Positions 1 through 8,620 of a stretch of DNA of 26,125 nucleotides are shown piece after piece. The stretch's first letter is position 1; each line of letters begins with the position of its first letter. The DNA is taken from assembly GCA_003435055.1 (NCBI GenBank), contig QUMM01000036.1:1-26125 (forward strand), read 5' to 3'. Below the pieces are notes generated by a model that worked only from the letters and a program-made list of their open reading frames with translations, was not told the DNA's origin and made no database searches. The stretch comes from Lachnospiraceae bacterium OF09-6 (GTDB lineage Bacteria; Bacillota; Clostridia; Lachnospirales; Lachnospiraceae). The translations under genes were made by a program, and so were the position numbers.

Positions 1-2
1 AA

Positions 3-39
3 ATAGAGTAAAAGAATCTTCATAACTCTTTTACTCTAT
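3..39 (-). terminator. Hairpin downstream of the EI-like gene, probable terminator
   Basis: A perfect 13-bp inverted repeat (3-15 against 27-39) with an 11-base loop lies just after the stop codon of the minus-strand enzyme I gene. On the minus strand the stem is followed by TTT and then the window ends, so the length of the U-tract cannot be judged. The stem is A+T rich. Confidence 0.6.
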
Positions 40-49
40 CCCGGTATTT

Positions 50-1672
50 TTACTCCACCACTGCCTCTGATATGACCAGTCTCATCATATCCACTCTGGA
101 TCTGCTGACGCTGACGCTGCGCAGCCCATTTCGGATCAGGTATTTCAGATATTCCGGTTCGCCGCCTGCCTCTCCGCAGACGCTGACCTTCATGCCACGT
201 TCGTTGCAGATCCAGATTACATGCTGGATCATACGCATGATGGCAGTCTGCCATGGGCTGAGCAGATGATCCAGTTCTACACTTTCCCTGTCTGCTGCCA
301 TAAGGTACTGCGCCAGGTCATTCGATCCGATGCTGACAAAATCTGCTTTTCCGACAAACATATCTACGCAGATTGCTGCCGCCGGAGTCTCTATGGTGAT
401 ACCAATGCGGATGTCCGGTGAAATGACTCCGCCTGCCTCTGCCACTTTTTTACAAACCCTGCCCCAGATCTCTTTTGCCTGCTCCAGTTCTTCTACAGTG
501 TCTACCATCGGCAGCATAATCGAAAACGTTCTGCCTTTTGCTGCCCACAGCAGCGCTTCCATCTGTGTTTCCAGTATCTCCGGATGCTTCAGGGTAAACC
601 GAATGCCTCGCACTCCGAGAAATGGATTTTCTTCTTTTTGCAGCTTCAGATAAGGCACTTTTTTATCACCGCCAATATCCAGTGTTCGTACGATAAGCTC
701 CTTGCCATTCAATAAATCAAATATTTTTTCATACTCTTCCTGCTGTTCTCTGAGATCCGGCATTTCTTTCCGATCCAGGAAAAGGTATTCGGTACGATAT
801 AATCCGACACCTTTCAGAGAAGAAAGATCCAGATTTTTCAAATCCTCCGGTCCGCTGATATTTACACTTAATTCAATTTCCTTTCCGTCTGCCGTCACGT
901 TTCTTCCTTTCGGAAGATTCTTTGCGGCCTCTTCCCGTTTTACACGTTCCCTGAACTTCTGTTTCCAGCTATCCAGAATGTGTTGATCCTCCGGTGCAAT
1001 CCGCCCCCGCTCCCGAAGTTCGACCATAACTACTTCACCGGTGCTTCCATCCACGAACAGTTCATCTCCATTGTGAATTTCCTCGATCTGTGTCAGACCG
1101 GTTACTGCAGGAATATTTAAAGCTCTTGCCATAATCATGGCATGTGAAAAACGTCCTCCGTTCTTCACTACAATACCGCCCAGATTTTCCACATCAATAA
1201 TACCAAAATCCATCGGGGTCAGTTCTTCTGCTGCCAGGATATACTTTCGCTCACCCATATCCTGAAATGCCGGTTTTTCTCCTTTCAGCATATCCAGATG
1301 CATCTTCTTTAAGCCACGGATATCTTCTGCCCTTTGACGCATATATTCGTTCGAAAGCCCATCAAAGGTTCCGGCCAGCTCTTCAAATCCTTCCTCAATG
1401 GCCTGCTCCAGTTCCATTCCCTGATCCAGTCGCTGGTTCACTCCTCTGTATAGCTTTGGATCATTCAGAAGAAGTTGATACGCCAGGAAGACCTCTGCAT
1501 GTGTCTTCCCCATTTTCTCTTTTGTACTCTCATATAATTCACCCGTTCTGTCTATACAGGATTGCTTTACCTGCTCCAACGATGTCAGTTTTTTTGTCTG
1601 AACTTTATGCATTCGGACTACACGACCAGATATCAGCCCATCTGACACACCGATACCGTTCCAGTTCTTCAT
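50..1672 (-). CDS. ptsI: PTS enzyme I paralogue (PEP-protein phosphotransferase)
   Basis: Enzyme I takes phosphate from phosphoenolpyruvate onto a histidine and passes it to HPr in the cytoplasm. The 540-residue protein has the family architecture: an N-terminal HPr-binding/swivelling part (about 1-225) and a C-terminal PEP-binding TIM barrel with GVGLYRTEYLF, a good second signature (DFVSIGSNDLAQY) and a C-terminal VCGE cysteine. The phospho-histidine motif reads GGRFSHAMIMAR with H177; family members normally have T or S where F175 stands, and a small residue where M179 stands. It is about 30 residues shorter than typical EI. I chose the ATG at 1672 because GGAGG lies eight bases upstream. 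No HPr or EII gene is in the window, and a terminator separates it from xylH, so it has its own promoter. Family is certain; whether it is the housekeeping EI or a specialised paralogue is open. Confidence 0.88.
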   Translation of the reverse strand: MKNWNGIGVSDGLISGRVVRMHKVQTKKLTSLEQVKQSCIDRTGELYESTKEKMGKTHAEVFLAYQLLLNDPKLYRGVNQRLDQGMELEQAIEEGFEELAGTFDGLSNEYMRQRAEDIRGLKKMHLDMLKGEKPAFQDMGERKYILAAEELTPMDFGIIDVENLGGIVVKNGGRFSHAMIMARALNIPAVTGLTQIEEIHNGDELFVDGSTGEVVMVELRERGRIAPEDQHILDSWKQKFRERVKREEAAKNLPKGRNVTADGKEIELSVNISGPEDLKNLDLSSLKGVGLYRTEYLFLDRKEMPDLREQQEEYEKIFDLLNGKELIVRTLDIGGDKKVPYLKLQKEENPFLGVRGIRFTLKHPEILETQMEALLWAAKGRTFSIMLPMVDTVEELEQAKEIWGRVCKKVAEAGGVISPDIRIGITIETPAAAICVDMFVGKADFVSIGSNDLAQYLMAADRESVELDHLLSPWQTAIMRMIQHVIWICNERGMKVSVCGEAGGEPEYLKYLIRNGLRSVSVSRSRVDMMRLVISEAVVE

Positions 1673-1729
1673 CCATATACCCTCCACGAGCCTGCATCAC
1701 AGGCTTTTTCGATACTTTTTATGATACTA

Positions 1730-1742
1730 CAAAACAGTTTTG
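1730..1742. promoter_or_regulatory. Palindrome CAAAACaGTTTTG upstream of EI-like gene
   Basis: A perfect 6-bp inverted repeat around one central base, 58 bp before the enzyme I start. Nearly the same palindrome (TAAAACaGTTTTA) lies just downstream of the promoter of the dehydrogenase/ABC operon at 26040-26052. A candidate operator; the cognate regulator is unknown. Confidence 0.35.
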
Positions 1743-1794
1743 CAAACAATAAGTATTCCCGGTAAATCCATTGACAAAAATCTCTTTAAAATGG

Positions 1795-1841
1795 CAAAAA
1801 AACCGGCATTTTGCTGTTTTTCACAACAAAATGCCGGTTTT
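1795..1841 (-). terminator. Intrinsic terminator of the xylFGH operon
   Basis: Perfect 15-bp stem (1799-1813 with 1827-1841), 13-base loop, and on the minus strand a run of T residues directly after the stem. It sits 22 bases after the xylH stop and cleanly separates the importer operon from the enzyme I gene. Confidence 0.92.
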
Positions 1842-1863
1842 GAAACTTTGGATTTATTCTCTT

Positions 1864-3038
1864 TTATTCGCTTCTCTTCTTAGATACTACATCGAAGATT
1901 ACAGCTGCCAAAAGTACCAGACCTTTTACTACTTTCTGCATGTTCTGGTCAGTTCCCATGATAGACATACCCTGGTTGATGATACCCATCAGAGTTGCAC
2001 CGATGATAACTCCAGGTACTGTACCGGTTCCACCATAAGCAGATGCTCCACCGATGAAACAGGATCCGATGGCATCCATTTCATAGTTCTGTCCATAAGT
2101 AGGCTGTGCACTGGTCAGACGTGCGATGGTCAGCATACCTGCCAGAGCAGACAGAAGACCCATATTGGTATATGCCAGGAAGTAAACTCTCTCTGTATTG
2201 ATACCGGAAAGCTTGGTTGCTTTTTCGTTACCACCTACTGCATAGAAGTAACGTCCAACAGTTGTCTTACTTGTAATATAACCATAGATCAGTACCACGA
2301 TCAGAACCCATACCAGAGAAGTCGGGATACCTTTATATTTTGCAAGTTTATAAGTAACAAACAGGATGACTGCACAGATCAGGATCATTTTAATATACAT
2401 TGCAGCAACATTACCCGTTTCATAGCCTTTTTTCTTACGGTTCAGGTAACCCTTCATCGTTACAACAACGAAGATCGCACATGCAACGATACCAACTACC
2501 ATAGCCAGACGGTTCATTCCTTCACCGCCTCCCAGGATATCCGGTACGTAGCAGTTGGCACCACCACCAAACAGAACAACGAATGCCTGATTCTTGATTG
2601 GAAGTGTCTGACCACCCAGACTACGTTTGATAAACCACGGAATACGAACATACCTGACAGTGTGGTGATGAATGGAGGTACATGTACGTATGCAATCCAT
2701 ACAGCCTGCCATGCACCGATCACTGCACCAAGTAATAACATCAAAATGACTGCGATTGGCATTGGCATACCCATTTTTTCCATGAATACACCACCTACAG
2801 CACCTACAAAACATACAACAGATCCAACAGAAAGATCGATGTTACCTCCTGTTAAGATACAGAGCAGCATACCAGTTGCCAGTACATATACATAAGCGTT
2901 CTGTGAAATCAGGTTGGTAATGTTCTGAGGAAACAGGATCTTACCCTGTGTACCCCAGGTAAAAAACAGTGTTACTAAAACTAACACGATGATCATTGAA
3001 TATTTTTGTATTCCTTCTCTTAACTTTGCCTTATCCAT
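1864..3038 (-). CDS. xylH: Xylose-type ABC importer permease (frameshifted in this sequence)
   Basis: Membrane subunit of a CUT2 sugar importer (XylH/MmsB/GguB type) that forms the pore for the sugar delivered by XylF. Two overlapping reading frames together give a full-length 391-residue protein: the first covers the N-terminal helices up to RGLSNVV, the second resumes at LGGQTLPIK and runs to the end. The family-typical FYAVGGNEKATKLSGIN loop and the C-terminal GGASAYGGTGTV and QKVVKGLVLL segments are present. Restoring one C in a CC run near 2619 (minus strand GTC-CTG) rejoins the frames. The start at 3038 has AAGGAG eight bases upstream and lies only three bases after the xylG stop, so translation is probably coupled. 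The indel looks like a sequence error; a real null mutation would disable the importer. Confidence 0.9.
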
Positions 3039-3041
3039 CGT

Positions 3042-4580
3042 TTACTCTCCTTTACTAGAACTCAGAATGCAGGACATGATCTTTTCCTGAGATGCTTCTT
3101 CCTGCGATAACTCACCAACGATTCGTCCTTCGTTCATGACATAGATTCGGTCTGACATACCAAGAACTTCCGGAAGCTCTGAGGAAATCATGACAACGGA
3201 TTTTCCTGCTGCAACCAGGTCATTGATAATACAGTAAATCTCATACTTTGCACCTACATCGATACCACGGGTAGGCTCATCCAGAATCAGTACATCCGGA
3301 TCTGCAAACATCCATTTTGCCAGAAGCACTTTCTGCTGGTTACCACCACTTAAGTTACCAACATTCTGCTCTACAGTCGGACATTTCGTTTTCAGTTTTT
3401 CTTTATATTCTACTGCTACGGCATATTCTTTATCTTTATCGATTACGATGCCGTTGCTGACCCCTGCCATATTTGCAAGAGAGGTATTGGTTCTGATTGG
3501 ATTACTCAGGATCAGGCCATCGCCCTTACGGTCTTCTGTTACATACGCCAGCTTGTGTGCAATGGCATCTCTGGAAGACTTCAGATGTACTTCCTTTCCA
3601 TCCAGAAGCAGAGTACCGCTGATATTAGTTCCATAGCTGCGTCCAAATACACTCTTTGCCAGCTCTGTACGTCCGGCACCCATCAGTCCGGAAATACCGA
3701 CTACTTCGCCTTTATGTATCTTAATGGATACGTTATCCACTACTTTTCGTTCTGTATAAATCGGATGATATACCGTCCAGTTCTTTACTTCCATGCTGAC
3801 ATCACCGATCTTGACTCCGTGACGCTTCGGGAAACGGTCTGCAATCTCACGGCCAACCATACCTTTGATGATACGGTCTTCGGAAAAATCATCCACGCCC
3901 TTTGTCAATGTCTCAATGGTAGAACCATCTCGGATAACTGTGATCTTATCTGCTACATAAGATACTTCATTCAGCTTATGAGAGATAATGATACAGGTCA
4001 TTCCGTCTTTTTTGAATTTCAGAAGCAGATCCAGCAATGCCTTGGAATCTGATTCGTTCAGTGAAGATGTCGGTTCGTCCAGGATCAGCAGTTTTGCATT
4101 CTTGGCCAGCGCCTTTGCAATCTCTACCAGCTGCTGCTTACCGGTACCGATATCTTTAATCAGTGTTCTGGAGGACTCGGATAATCCGACCTCTCTCATA
4201 TATTTTTCTGCCTGACCGTAAGTCTCATCCCAGTCAATGGCAGCTTTCTTTCCGCGTTCATTTCCGAGGAACATGTTCTCACCGATGGACATATATGGCA
4301 CAAGTGCCAGCTCCTGGTGAATAATTACAATTCCTTTTGCTTCACTTTGTTTAATATCATGGAATTTACATATTTCCCCGTTATAAATAATATCTCCTTC
4401 GTAGGATCCATACGGATACACACCGGAGAGTACATTCATCAATGTTGATTTTCCAGCTCCATTTTCTCCTACCAGAGCATGGATCTCGCCCTCTTCCACC
4501 TGAAGGTTTACGTTATCGAGAGCCTTTACACCGGGGAAAGTTTTGGTGATATTTTTCATTTCCAACAGTATCTTAGCCAA
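3042..4580 (-). CDS. xylG: Xylose-type ABC importer ATP-binding protein (duplicated ATPase)
   Basis: Energises the importer by ATP hydrolysis on the cytoplasmic face. The 512-residue protein has two ABC domains. The first has Walker [10 protein letters not shown], a modified signature ([15 protein letters not shown]) and Walker [12 protein letters not shown]. The second has a degenerate Walker A ([10 protein letters not shown], no Lys), a good LSGGNQQKV signature and [12 protein letters not shown]. This asymmetry is normal for XylG/RbsA/GguA proteins. The start is a TTG: GGAGG is nine bases upstream of TTG 4580, while the first ATG is seven codons further in and too far from that site. It lies between xylF and xylH in one operon. 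Confidence 0.93.
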   Translation of the reverse strand: MAKILLEMKNITKTFPGVKALDNVNLQVEEGEIHALVGENGAGKSTLMNVLSGVYPYGSYEGDIIYNGEICKFHDIKQSEAKGIVIIHQELALVPYMSIGENMFLGNERGKKAAIDWDETYGQAEKYMREVGLSESSRTLIKDIGTGKQQLVEIAKALAKNAKLLILDEPTSSLNESDSKALLDLLLKFKKDGMTCIIISHKLNEVSYVADKITVIRDGSTIETLTKGVDDFSEDRIIKGMVGREIADRFPKRHGVKIGDVSMEVKNWTVYHPIYTERKVVDNVSIKIHKGEVVGISGLMGAGRTELAKSVFGRSYGTNISGTLLLDGKEVHLKSSRDAIAHKLAYVTEDRKGDGLILSNPIRTNTSLANMAGVSNGIVIDKDKEYAVAVEYKEKLKTKCPTVEQNVGNLSGGNQQKVLLAKWMFADPDVLILDEPTRGIDVGAKYEIYCIINDLVAAGKSVVMISSELPEVLGMSDRIYVMNEGRIVGELSQEEASQEKIMSCILSSSKGE

Positions 4581-4624
4581 AATTTGTTCCCTCCTAATTT
4601 CAAAAATGCCTCTTTCAGAATGAA

Positions 4625-4649
4625 ACAGGCGGGCTGCTTACCCGCCTGT
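4625..4649 (-). promoter_or_regulatory. Intercistronic hairpin between xylF and xylG
   Basis: Perfect G+C-rich 9-bp stem (4625-4633 with 4641-4649) with a 7-base loop, followed on the minus strand by TTTCATT only. It lies in the 106-base gap after the binding-protein gene. Such hairpins commonly stabilise the upstream message or cause partial termination, so that binding protein exceeds transporter. The role here is inferred. Confidence 0.65.
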
Positions 4650-4686
4650 ATTGATTTCCTGATCCTTCAGCAGTCTGCTGAATCTC

Positions 4687-5736
4687 TTACTGAATCTGAT
4701 CCTCTGTATAGTATCCGGAATCGATCAGCATTTCTTTGTAGTTGTCCTGAGTTACAGCAACCGGCTCGCAAAGGTAAGATGGGATGATACCTGTTCCGTT
4801 GTCGTATGTTTCTGTATCGTTTACAGGAACTTCTTCGCCGGAGATGATAGCATCTACCATTTCAACTACCTGTGAAGCAAGTGCACGTGTATCTTTGAAT
4901 ACGGACATAGCCTGTTTGCCAGCTACGATGTTTGCTACGTTAGCGATATCGCAGTCCTGACCGGTGATGATTGGGTATTCACCTGTGTAGTTAGCTGCCA
5001 GAGCGTTTTCTACGCCAAGTGCTGTAGAGTCGTTAGAAGCAAGTACTGCATCCAGGTTTGTTCCGTCTGCGTAGTTAGAAGACAGGATGTTTTCGAATCT
5101 GGACTGTGCAGCATCTGTTGCCCAGTTAGCTGTTGCAACTTCTTCTTTTGCAATCTGTCCGGATGGAACTACCAGTTTTCCTTCATCCAGGTATGGCTGA
5201 AGAACATCCATAGCACCGCCGTAGAAGAAGTTTACATTGTTGTCACCTGGGTCACCTGTAACGATTTCCAGATTGAATGGGCCATCAGCATTTTCCAGAT
5301 CCAGAGCGTCTACCAGGAATTCACCCTGTGTCTTACCTACTAAGTAGTTATCAAATGTTGCGTAGTAGGAAATAGCATCTGTGTTCATGATCAGACGGTC
5401 ATAAGCGATAACAGGAATGTTAGCTTCTTTTGCCTGTGCAAGAACTGTTCCAAGAGAATCACCATCGATAGAAGCAACTACAAGGAGCTGGTCTCCGTTA
5501 GCGATCATATTTTCAATCTGAGAAGCCTGTGTAGCGGAATCATTTCCAGCGTACTGAAGGTCTACTTCGTAACCTTTTGCTTCCAGTTCTGCTTTCATGT
5601 TAGAACCATCCTGATTCCATCTCTGGAGATCCTGTGTAGGCATTGCAACACCGATCTTTTCGCCTTCTGCATTTGCCATTGTTCCCATAGCAGCTACAGC
5701 GAGCATAGCAGTTAAAACAACTAATCTCTTTTTCAT
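4687..5736 (-). CDS. xylF: Xylose-type periplasmic sugar-binding protein
   Basis: High-affinity receptor of the ABC importer; captures the pentose outside the membrane and hands it to XylH. The 349-residue protein is a XylF/ChvE-type Peripla_BP_4 member: AYDRLI in the first lobe, LASNDSTALG, and the GQDCDIANVANI hinge/ligand region. It begins with a Sec signal (KKR, hydrophobic stretch, then a signal-peptidase-I type ANA-EG site about residue 23). No lipobox cysteine is visible, which is unusual for a Gram-positive binding protein. The ATG at 5736 has GGAGG ten bases upstream. First gene of xylFGH. The paralogue in the sensor operon (19272-20339) shares the same motifs but does carry a lipobox. 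Confidence 0.93.
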   Translation of the reverse strand: MKKRLVVLTAMLAVAAMGTMANAEGEKIGVAMPTQDLQRWNQDGSNMKAELEAKGYEVDLQYAGNDSATQASQIENMIANGDQLLVVASIDGDSLGTVLAQAKEANIPVIAYDRLIMNTDAISYYATFDNYLVGKTQGEFLVDALDLENADGPFNLEIVTGDPGDNNVNFFYGGAMDVLQPYLDEGKLVVPSGQIAKEEVATANWATDAAQSRFENILSSNYADGTNLDAVLASNDSTALGVENALAANYTGEYPIITGQDCDIANVANIVAGKQAMSVFKDTRALASQVVEMVDAIISGEEVPVNDTETYDNGTGIIPSYLCEPVAVTQDNYKEMLIDSGYYTEDQIQ

Positions 5737-6102
5737 TTTTCCAATCCTCCCGATTTAGGAATTCGGTAACTGTTCTTCACAGTTGCCATCCGTTTTTTGA
5801 TGATCTAAATATATCACAGATGCTTCTGGACTAACTTGTCAGTTTCTTTAAATTCTTGACAATTCTTTTTTTCGACAGAAAGGACTAGCACAATATTGTC
5901 ACTAAAATTGTGCTAGTCCAGATGAGTTCTTATATGGAAATCACACAAATATCATAATGTATTGGAAAATAAGATGATTTTGTCCTGATAGTATCCATAT
6001 CATTAGGATTTTCTTATTTTTTTGAAAAAGCATTGCCAGACTGGATTATTTTGTAGTAATCTTGGTTACAGTTTCAAAATAAATGATTTCGAGGTGATTT
6101 TT
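5737..6102. other. Divergent intergenic region with inverted repeats
   Basis: About 365 bases between xylF (minus) and the membrane-protein gene (plus) with no gene. It holds the 13-bp palindrome listed separately (5882-5919) and a smaller TTGTCA...TGACAA inverted repeat around 5838-5864. GGACTA occurs both at the palindrome and again near 5828. These are candidate binding sites for control of the importer. I could not fix a convincing -10/-35 pair for either gene. Confidence 0.5.
5882..5919. promoter_or_regulatory. Long perfect palindrome upstream of xylF, candidate activator/repressor site
   Basis: GGACTAGCACAAT (5882-5894) is exactly repeated in inverted orientation (5907-5919) around a 12-base spacer. 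No T-run follows on either strand, so it is not an ordinary terminator. It lies about 150 bases upstream of the xylF start. By analogy with YesN-controlled xylFGH promoters it may be the site of the AraC-type response regulator at 17652-19247; this link is inference. Confidence 0.5.
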
Positions 6103-6897
6103 ATGTTACTGCCTGATTATATCCGACACTATCTATCCCTGCCCGGACTCCTGTTCTTTTTACTGATTTCCCTGGCAGTAGTGATTCTGATTCATACAAT
6201 TCTGCTGGCTGCTGCCAGAAAAAAGGCCTTCTGTTACCGCAAATCAGACCGTACCTTTGCCATGACAGATTTGTTCAACCGTTATACAGAGCGCTACTAT
6301 GAGCTGATGCTTTCTGCTACCTCTACTCTGTTTTTTACTGGCATTTTCTTTCTGATTGACTTTGATTATTTCAGTGTATCAACAGGAACCTGGGCTTTCT
6401 GGGAACATTACCGTGACTTTATTTTGCTGGCCTTTATCATTGTCAGTATCATCCTGATCAGTATCGTGGATCATTTTTTTATTCCGCTTCGCATTATTGA
6501 AAAAGAAGAAAAAAGTACCCTGCGTATGGCCGGTATGCTGTATATGCTGATTATCTTCGCATATATCAAATTTATTTATCTCGATGACAACTATGATGCG
6601 ATCCTGATTTATTTTATCACTATGGTCATCGGCCGGTTTGTATACTTCGATGCCTCTTTCCGGGACTTCTGCCAGTCTATGAAAGAACTGATCGATCAGT
6701 TGCCGATCCTGCTGCTGGTACTGTTATCCACTGCACTTCTGGCACTGTACGGGTTCAAAAGTGGATATCTGCTGGCCTCCAATGGTGTGGTAGTCAGTAT
6801 GTTCCTGGCACATTTCTTCGTAATCTTTGAGATCTTTCTGATTACCAGAATACGGCTGCCGCAAAAAATTGCAGAAGAAATTGCGGGGAAGTTATAA
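6103..6897 (+). CDS. Unknown integral membrane protein, about seven helices
   Basis: I do not recognise the family. The 264-residue product is strongly hydrophobic, with about seven predicted membrane segments (near residues 12-35, 63-80, 97-118, 130-148, 155-170, 185-205 and 213-238). Short charged loops lie between them, including EKEEKST. There is no signal peptide, catalytic motif or nucleotide-binding site. The start at 6103 is chosen because GAGGTGA lies just upstream; a longer in-frame version starting at 6022 has no ribosome binding site. Monocistronic, with the importer divergent on one side and a candidate non-coding RNA downstream on the same strand. No function can be assigned. 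Confidence 0.75.
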   Translation: MLLPDYIRHYLSLPGLLFFLLISLAVVILIHTILLAAARKKAFCYRKSDRTFAMTDLFNRYTERYYELMLSATSTLFFTGIFFLIDFDYFSVSTGTWAFWEHYRDFILLAFIIVSIILISIVDHFFIPLRIIEKEEKSTLRMAGMLYMLIIFAYIKFIYLDDNYDAILIYFITMVIGRFVYFDASFRDFCQSMKELIDQLPILLLVLLSTALLALYGFKSGYLLASNGVVVSMFLAHFFVIFEIFLITRIRLPQKIAEEIAGKL

Positions 6898-6974
6898 TTC
6901 CTTTCGCTTCGCTACTTCTCTGTTTGGTTAATCGGCAGAATATTCTGAATATTTATATAATATCAAAAAAGAGA

Positions 6975-7003
6975 TTGACAATTATAGAGTTACATGGTAA
7001 AGT
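6975..7003 (+). promoter_or_regulatory. Strong sigma-70-type promoter for the candidate ncRNA
   Basis: TTGACA (6975-6980), a 17-base spacer and TAAAGT (6998-7003). There is no protein-coding frame downstream before the terminator at 7420-7455, so this promoter would drive a non-coding transcript starting near 7010. Confidence 0.65.
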
Positions 7004-7082
7004 AAACATATCAAAAGAAAACAGAACTAACACAAGCAAAGGAAATTTATTCCAACAAAAATAATGAAAAAATAGTTAGTCG

Positions 7083-7346
7083 AAAATCTGAATTCTTTAG
7101 ATCTCAGGAGGGCGGTCCGATGGCATAAGAAGATTTTCCATCAAACCAAAATCTAAGAAAGAGGTACAGTCCAATGGCATCCTAAATCTTAACCCAAAGA
7201 AAAAATCTCTTAAAAGAGTTTACATAGATAGAACAATGAACAGAAGAACAGATCATTGAATGTAAATGAAGGAGATGATTTCATATGAAAGGTCGAGATC
7301 CATAACGGACAGAATCAAAATCTAAGAATTGGAGGTACGGTCCAAC
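7083..7346 (+). repeat. Three dispersed copies of an AAAATCT + GGAGGTACGGTCCAATGGCAT-like unit
   Basis: Copy 1 core at 7107-7126, copy 2 core at 7161-7180 (GAGGTACAGTCC...), copy 3 core at 7329-7346. Copies 1 and 2 share ATGGCAT after TCC; copies 2 and 3 share AAAATCTAAGAA before the core and GGTAC inside it. The spacing between copies is irregular (about 54 and 170 bases). Confidence 0.7.
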
Positions 7347-7419
7347 AAAAACTTAATTTAAGAATCGCAATCTGAGAAAGTAGTAGGTGTAGACAATGAA
7401 ATTGCTGGAAATTCATTAA

Positions 7420-7462
7420 AAGCCCGGTCGAGAGAAAAAAGAATCGATCGGGCTTATTTTTT
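7420..7462 (+). terminator. Intrinsic terminator of the ncRNA, probably bidirectional
   Basis: A 12-bp stem (7420-7431 with 7444-7455) with one G-U wobble, a 12-base loop and a following A-TTTTTT run on the plus strand. On the minus strand the stem is followed by TTTT, so it can also end the oxidoreductase transcript, whose stop codon is at 7461-7463. Confidence 0.88.
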
Positions 7463-8461
7463 ATTCTTGTGGATACTTCAGGTTCCACTGCTTTCTTAAC
7501 ATATCACACTGCTTTAATATAGATGCAGTTTCTTCCCATGTCATAACCGGAGATTCTTTGACACCATCCCGGATACACTGATTTACATGTGCAATCTCAA
7601 ACTGATATCCCTCATCTTCTATTCCTGCTATCTTCTGTGGTACCGGTTTTTCAATCACTTCCGTCTTATCCCCCACTGTCAGCTGCAGCTGCCATGGCTT
7701 CCAAAACTGCGGAATAGTCATATGACCTTTTGTTCCATAAATATATGCAGTATCAATCATATCCGTACGTACGCACTGCACATCAGCCCAAGCTCGCCTT
7801 TATCATACTGAGCAATCCAGGCTGCCTGCTCGTCCACCTGAAGATGATGTTCATCTGTATCCATGGATGCCACACCACTTAAAAGTATCGGTTCTTTCTT
7901 CAAAATCATTTTTGTAAAATGAAGATCATACACCCCCACATCCAGAAGGCTTCCTCCAGCACGGCTCAGATCCATCAGTCTGGAATCCATCTCATCTTCG
8001 CGAAAAGAAAAATTAGTACTTACTACTCGCACATCTCCAATGTCCTTCAGATGCGCCTCAATCTCTTTCATTAATGGGAAGAATCTGGTCCATACTGCTT
8101 CCATCAGAAAAACCTGATTCTTCTTCGCGCACTCCGTCATCTTCTCCCACTGCTGCACATTGATTCCAGCCGGTTTTTCTACCAGCACCGCCTTTCCTGC
8201 TTCCATGGCTTTCATCGCCAGCTCCATATGTGCGGTATGTGGCACTGGAATATAGACAATATCAATATCATCTCTCTCCAACATCTCTTCATATGTCAGC
8301 ACTTCTGATATATGAAACTTCTCTGCCATCTTTGCTGCACTCTCTCTGGTTCTGGATGCTACCGCTATAATTTCCATATCATCAATCTGGCGTGCCCCTT
8401 TCATCCAGCGATCCAGAATCTTACCAGCTCCCAAAAGTCCCCAACGTATTTTTCTATTCAT
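7461..8461 (-). CDS. Gfo/Idh/MocA-family NAD(P)-dependent oxidoreductase (frameshifted)
   Basis: A cytoplasmic dehydrogenase of the GFO_IDH_MocA group, the branch that includes dihydrodiol and NADP-dependent D-xylose dehydrogenases. It would oxidise or reduce a sugar or inositol-like substrate; the real substrate is unknown. Visible features: Rossmann GLLGAGKI near the N-terminus, the VEKPAG motif, and GGSLLDVGVYDLHF in the second domain. The reading is split: the first frame ends after LGLMCSA, the second picks up at VRTDMIDTAYIYGTKG. Adding one G after GCG near 7772 joins them into a 333-residue protein of normal family length. A G-rich sequence precedes the ATG at 8461. It stands alone between the ncRNA and the small broken frame. 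The indel is most likely an error. Confidence 0.85.
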
Positions 8462-8606
8462 GGTTTTCGCCCCCCGTTTTTCTATAAATGCACTGGCACC
8501 CTTGCACAGTTTATTTCATCATATCATAAAAATACTGATCCCGGGATAACATCTTTCACATTTCTGTTCCTTGCCACAACACAAAGAAAATCCCGATAGA
8601 TTCGAG
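8462..8606. other. Intergenic region upstream of the oxidoreductase
   Basis: No gene seen. Contains the presumed oxidoreductase promoter (no clear consensus boxes) and, at 8586-8620, a strong hairpin listed separately. Confidence 0.5.
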
Positions 8607-8620
8607 CTATCGGGATTTTC
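8586..8620 (-). terminator. Strong hairpin, terminator of the small minus-strand frame
   Basis: Perfect 14-bp stem (8586-8599 with 8607-8620), 7-base loop. On the minus strand it is followed by TTTGTG; part of the T-rich flank lies inside the stem. The stop codon of the small frame lies within the stem. Read on the plus strand it is followed by a T-rich stretch, but no plus-strand gene precedes it. Confidence 0.65.

Larger units (their letters stand above)
7010..7462 (+). ncRNA. Candidate long structured non-coding RNA with repeated GGAGGTACGGTCCAA-type motif
   Basis: About 450 bases bounded by a near-consensus promoter and an intrinsic terminator, with no credible protein frame on either strand. 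Three related copies of a motif occur: 7107-7126, 7161-7180 and 7329-7346. Each is preceded by AAAATCT (7083, 7148, 7317). In the third copy TTGGA and TCCAA can pair across GGTACGG; in the first, AAAATCT (7083-7089) can pair with AGATTTT (7131-7137), closing the unit. Between copies two and three a long hairpin is possible: TTTACAT/ATGTAAA (7219-7225, 7260-7266) enclosing CAATGA/TCATTG (7234-7239, 7253-7258), plus the short palindrome CTCTTAAAAGAG (7207-7218). It does not match a small RNA I can name. Tiny frames (M-A-stop, M-A-S-stop) follow Shine-Dalgarno-like parts of copies one and two. The start is inferred from the promoter. Confidence 0.6.

Noticed and set aside
1771..2895. Long plus-strand open frame of 374 codons opposite xylH
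   Set aside because: Shadow of the minus-strand permease gene: composition rich in Cys/Thr/His, no family resemblance, no ribosome binding site, and the opposite strand is a clear permease.
5882..5919. Palindrome as a transcription terminator for a gene on either strand
   Set aside because: It sits between divergent genes, upstream of both, and lacks a U-tract.
6022..6102. N-terminal extension of the membrane protein
   Set aside because: The in-frame ATG at 6022 has no ribosome binding site and adds a polar segment before the hydrophobic start; GAGGTGA supports 6103.
7083..7346. CRISPR array
   Set aside because: The three repeats are divergent and irregularly spaced, with no uniform spacers and no cas genes.
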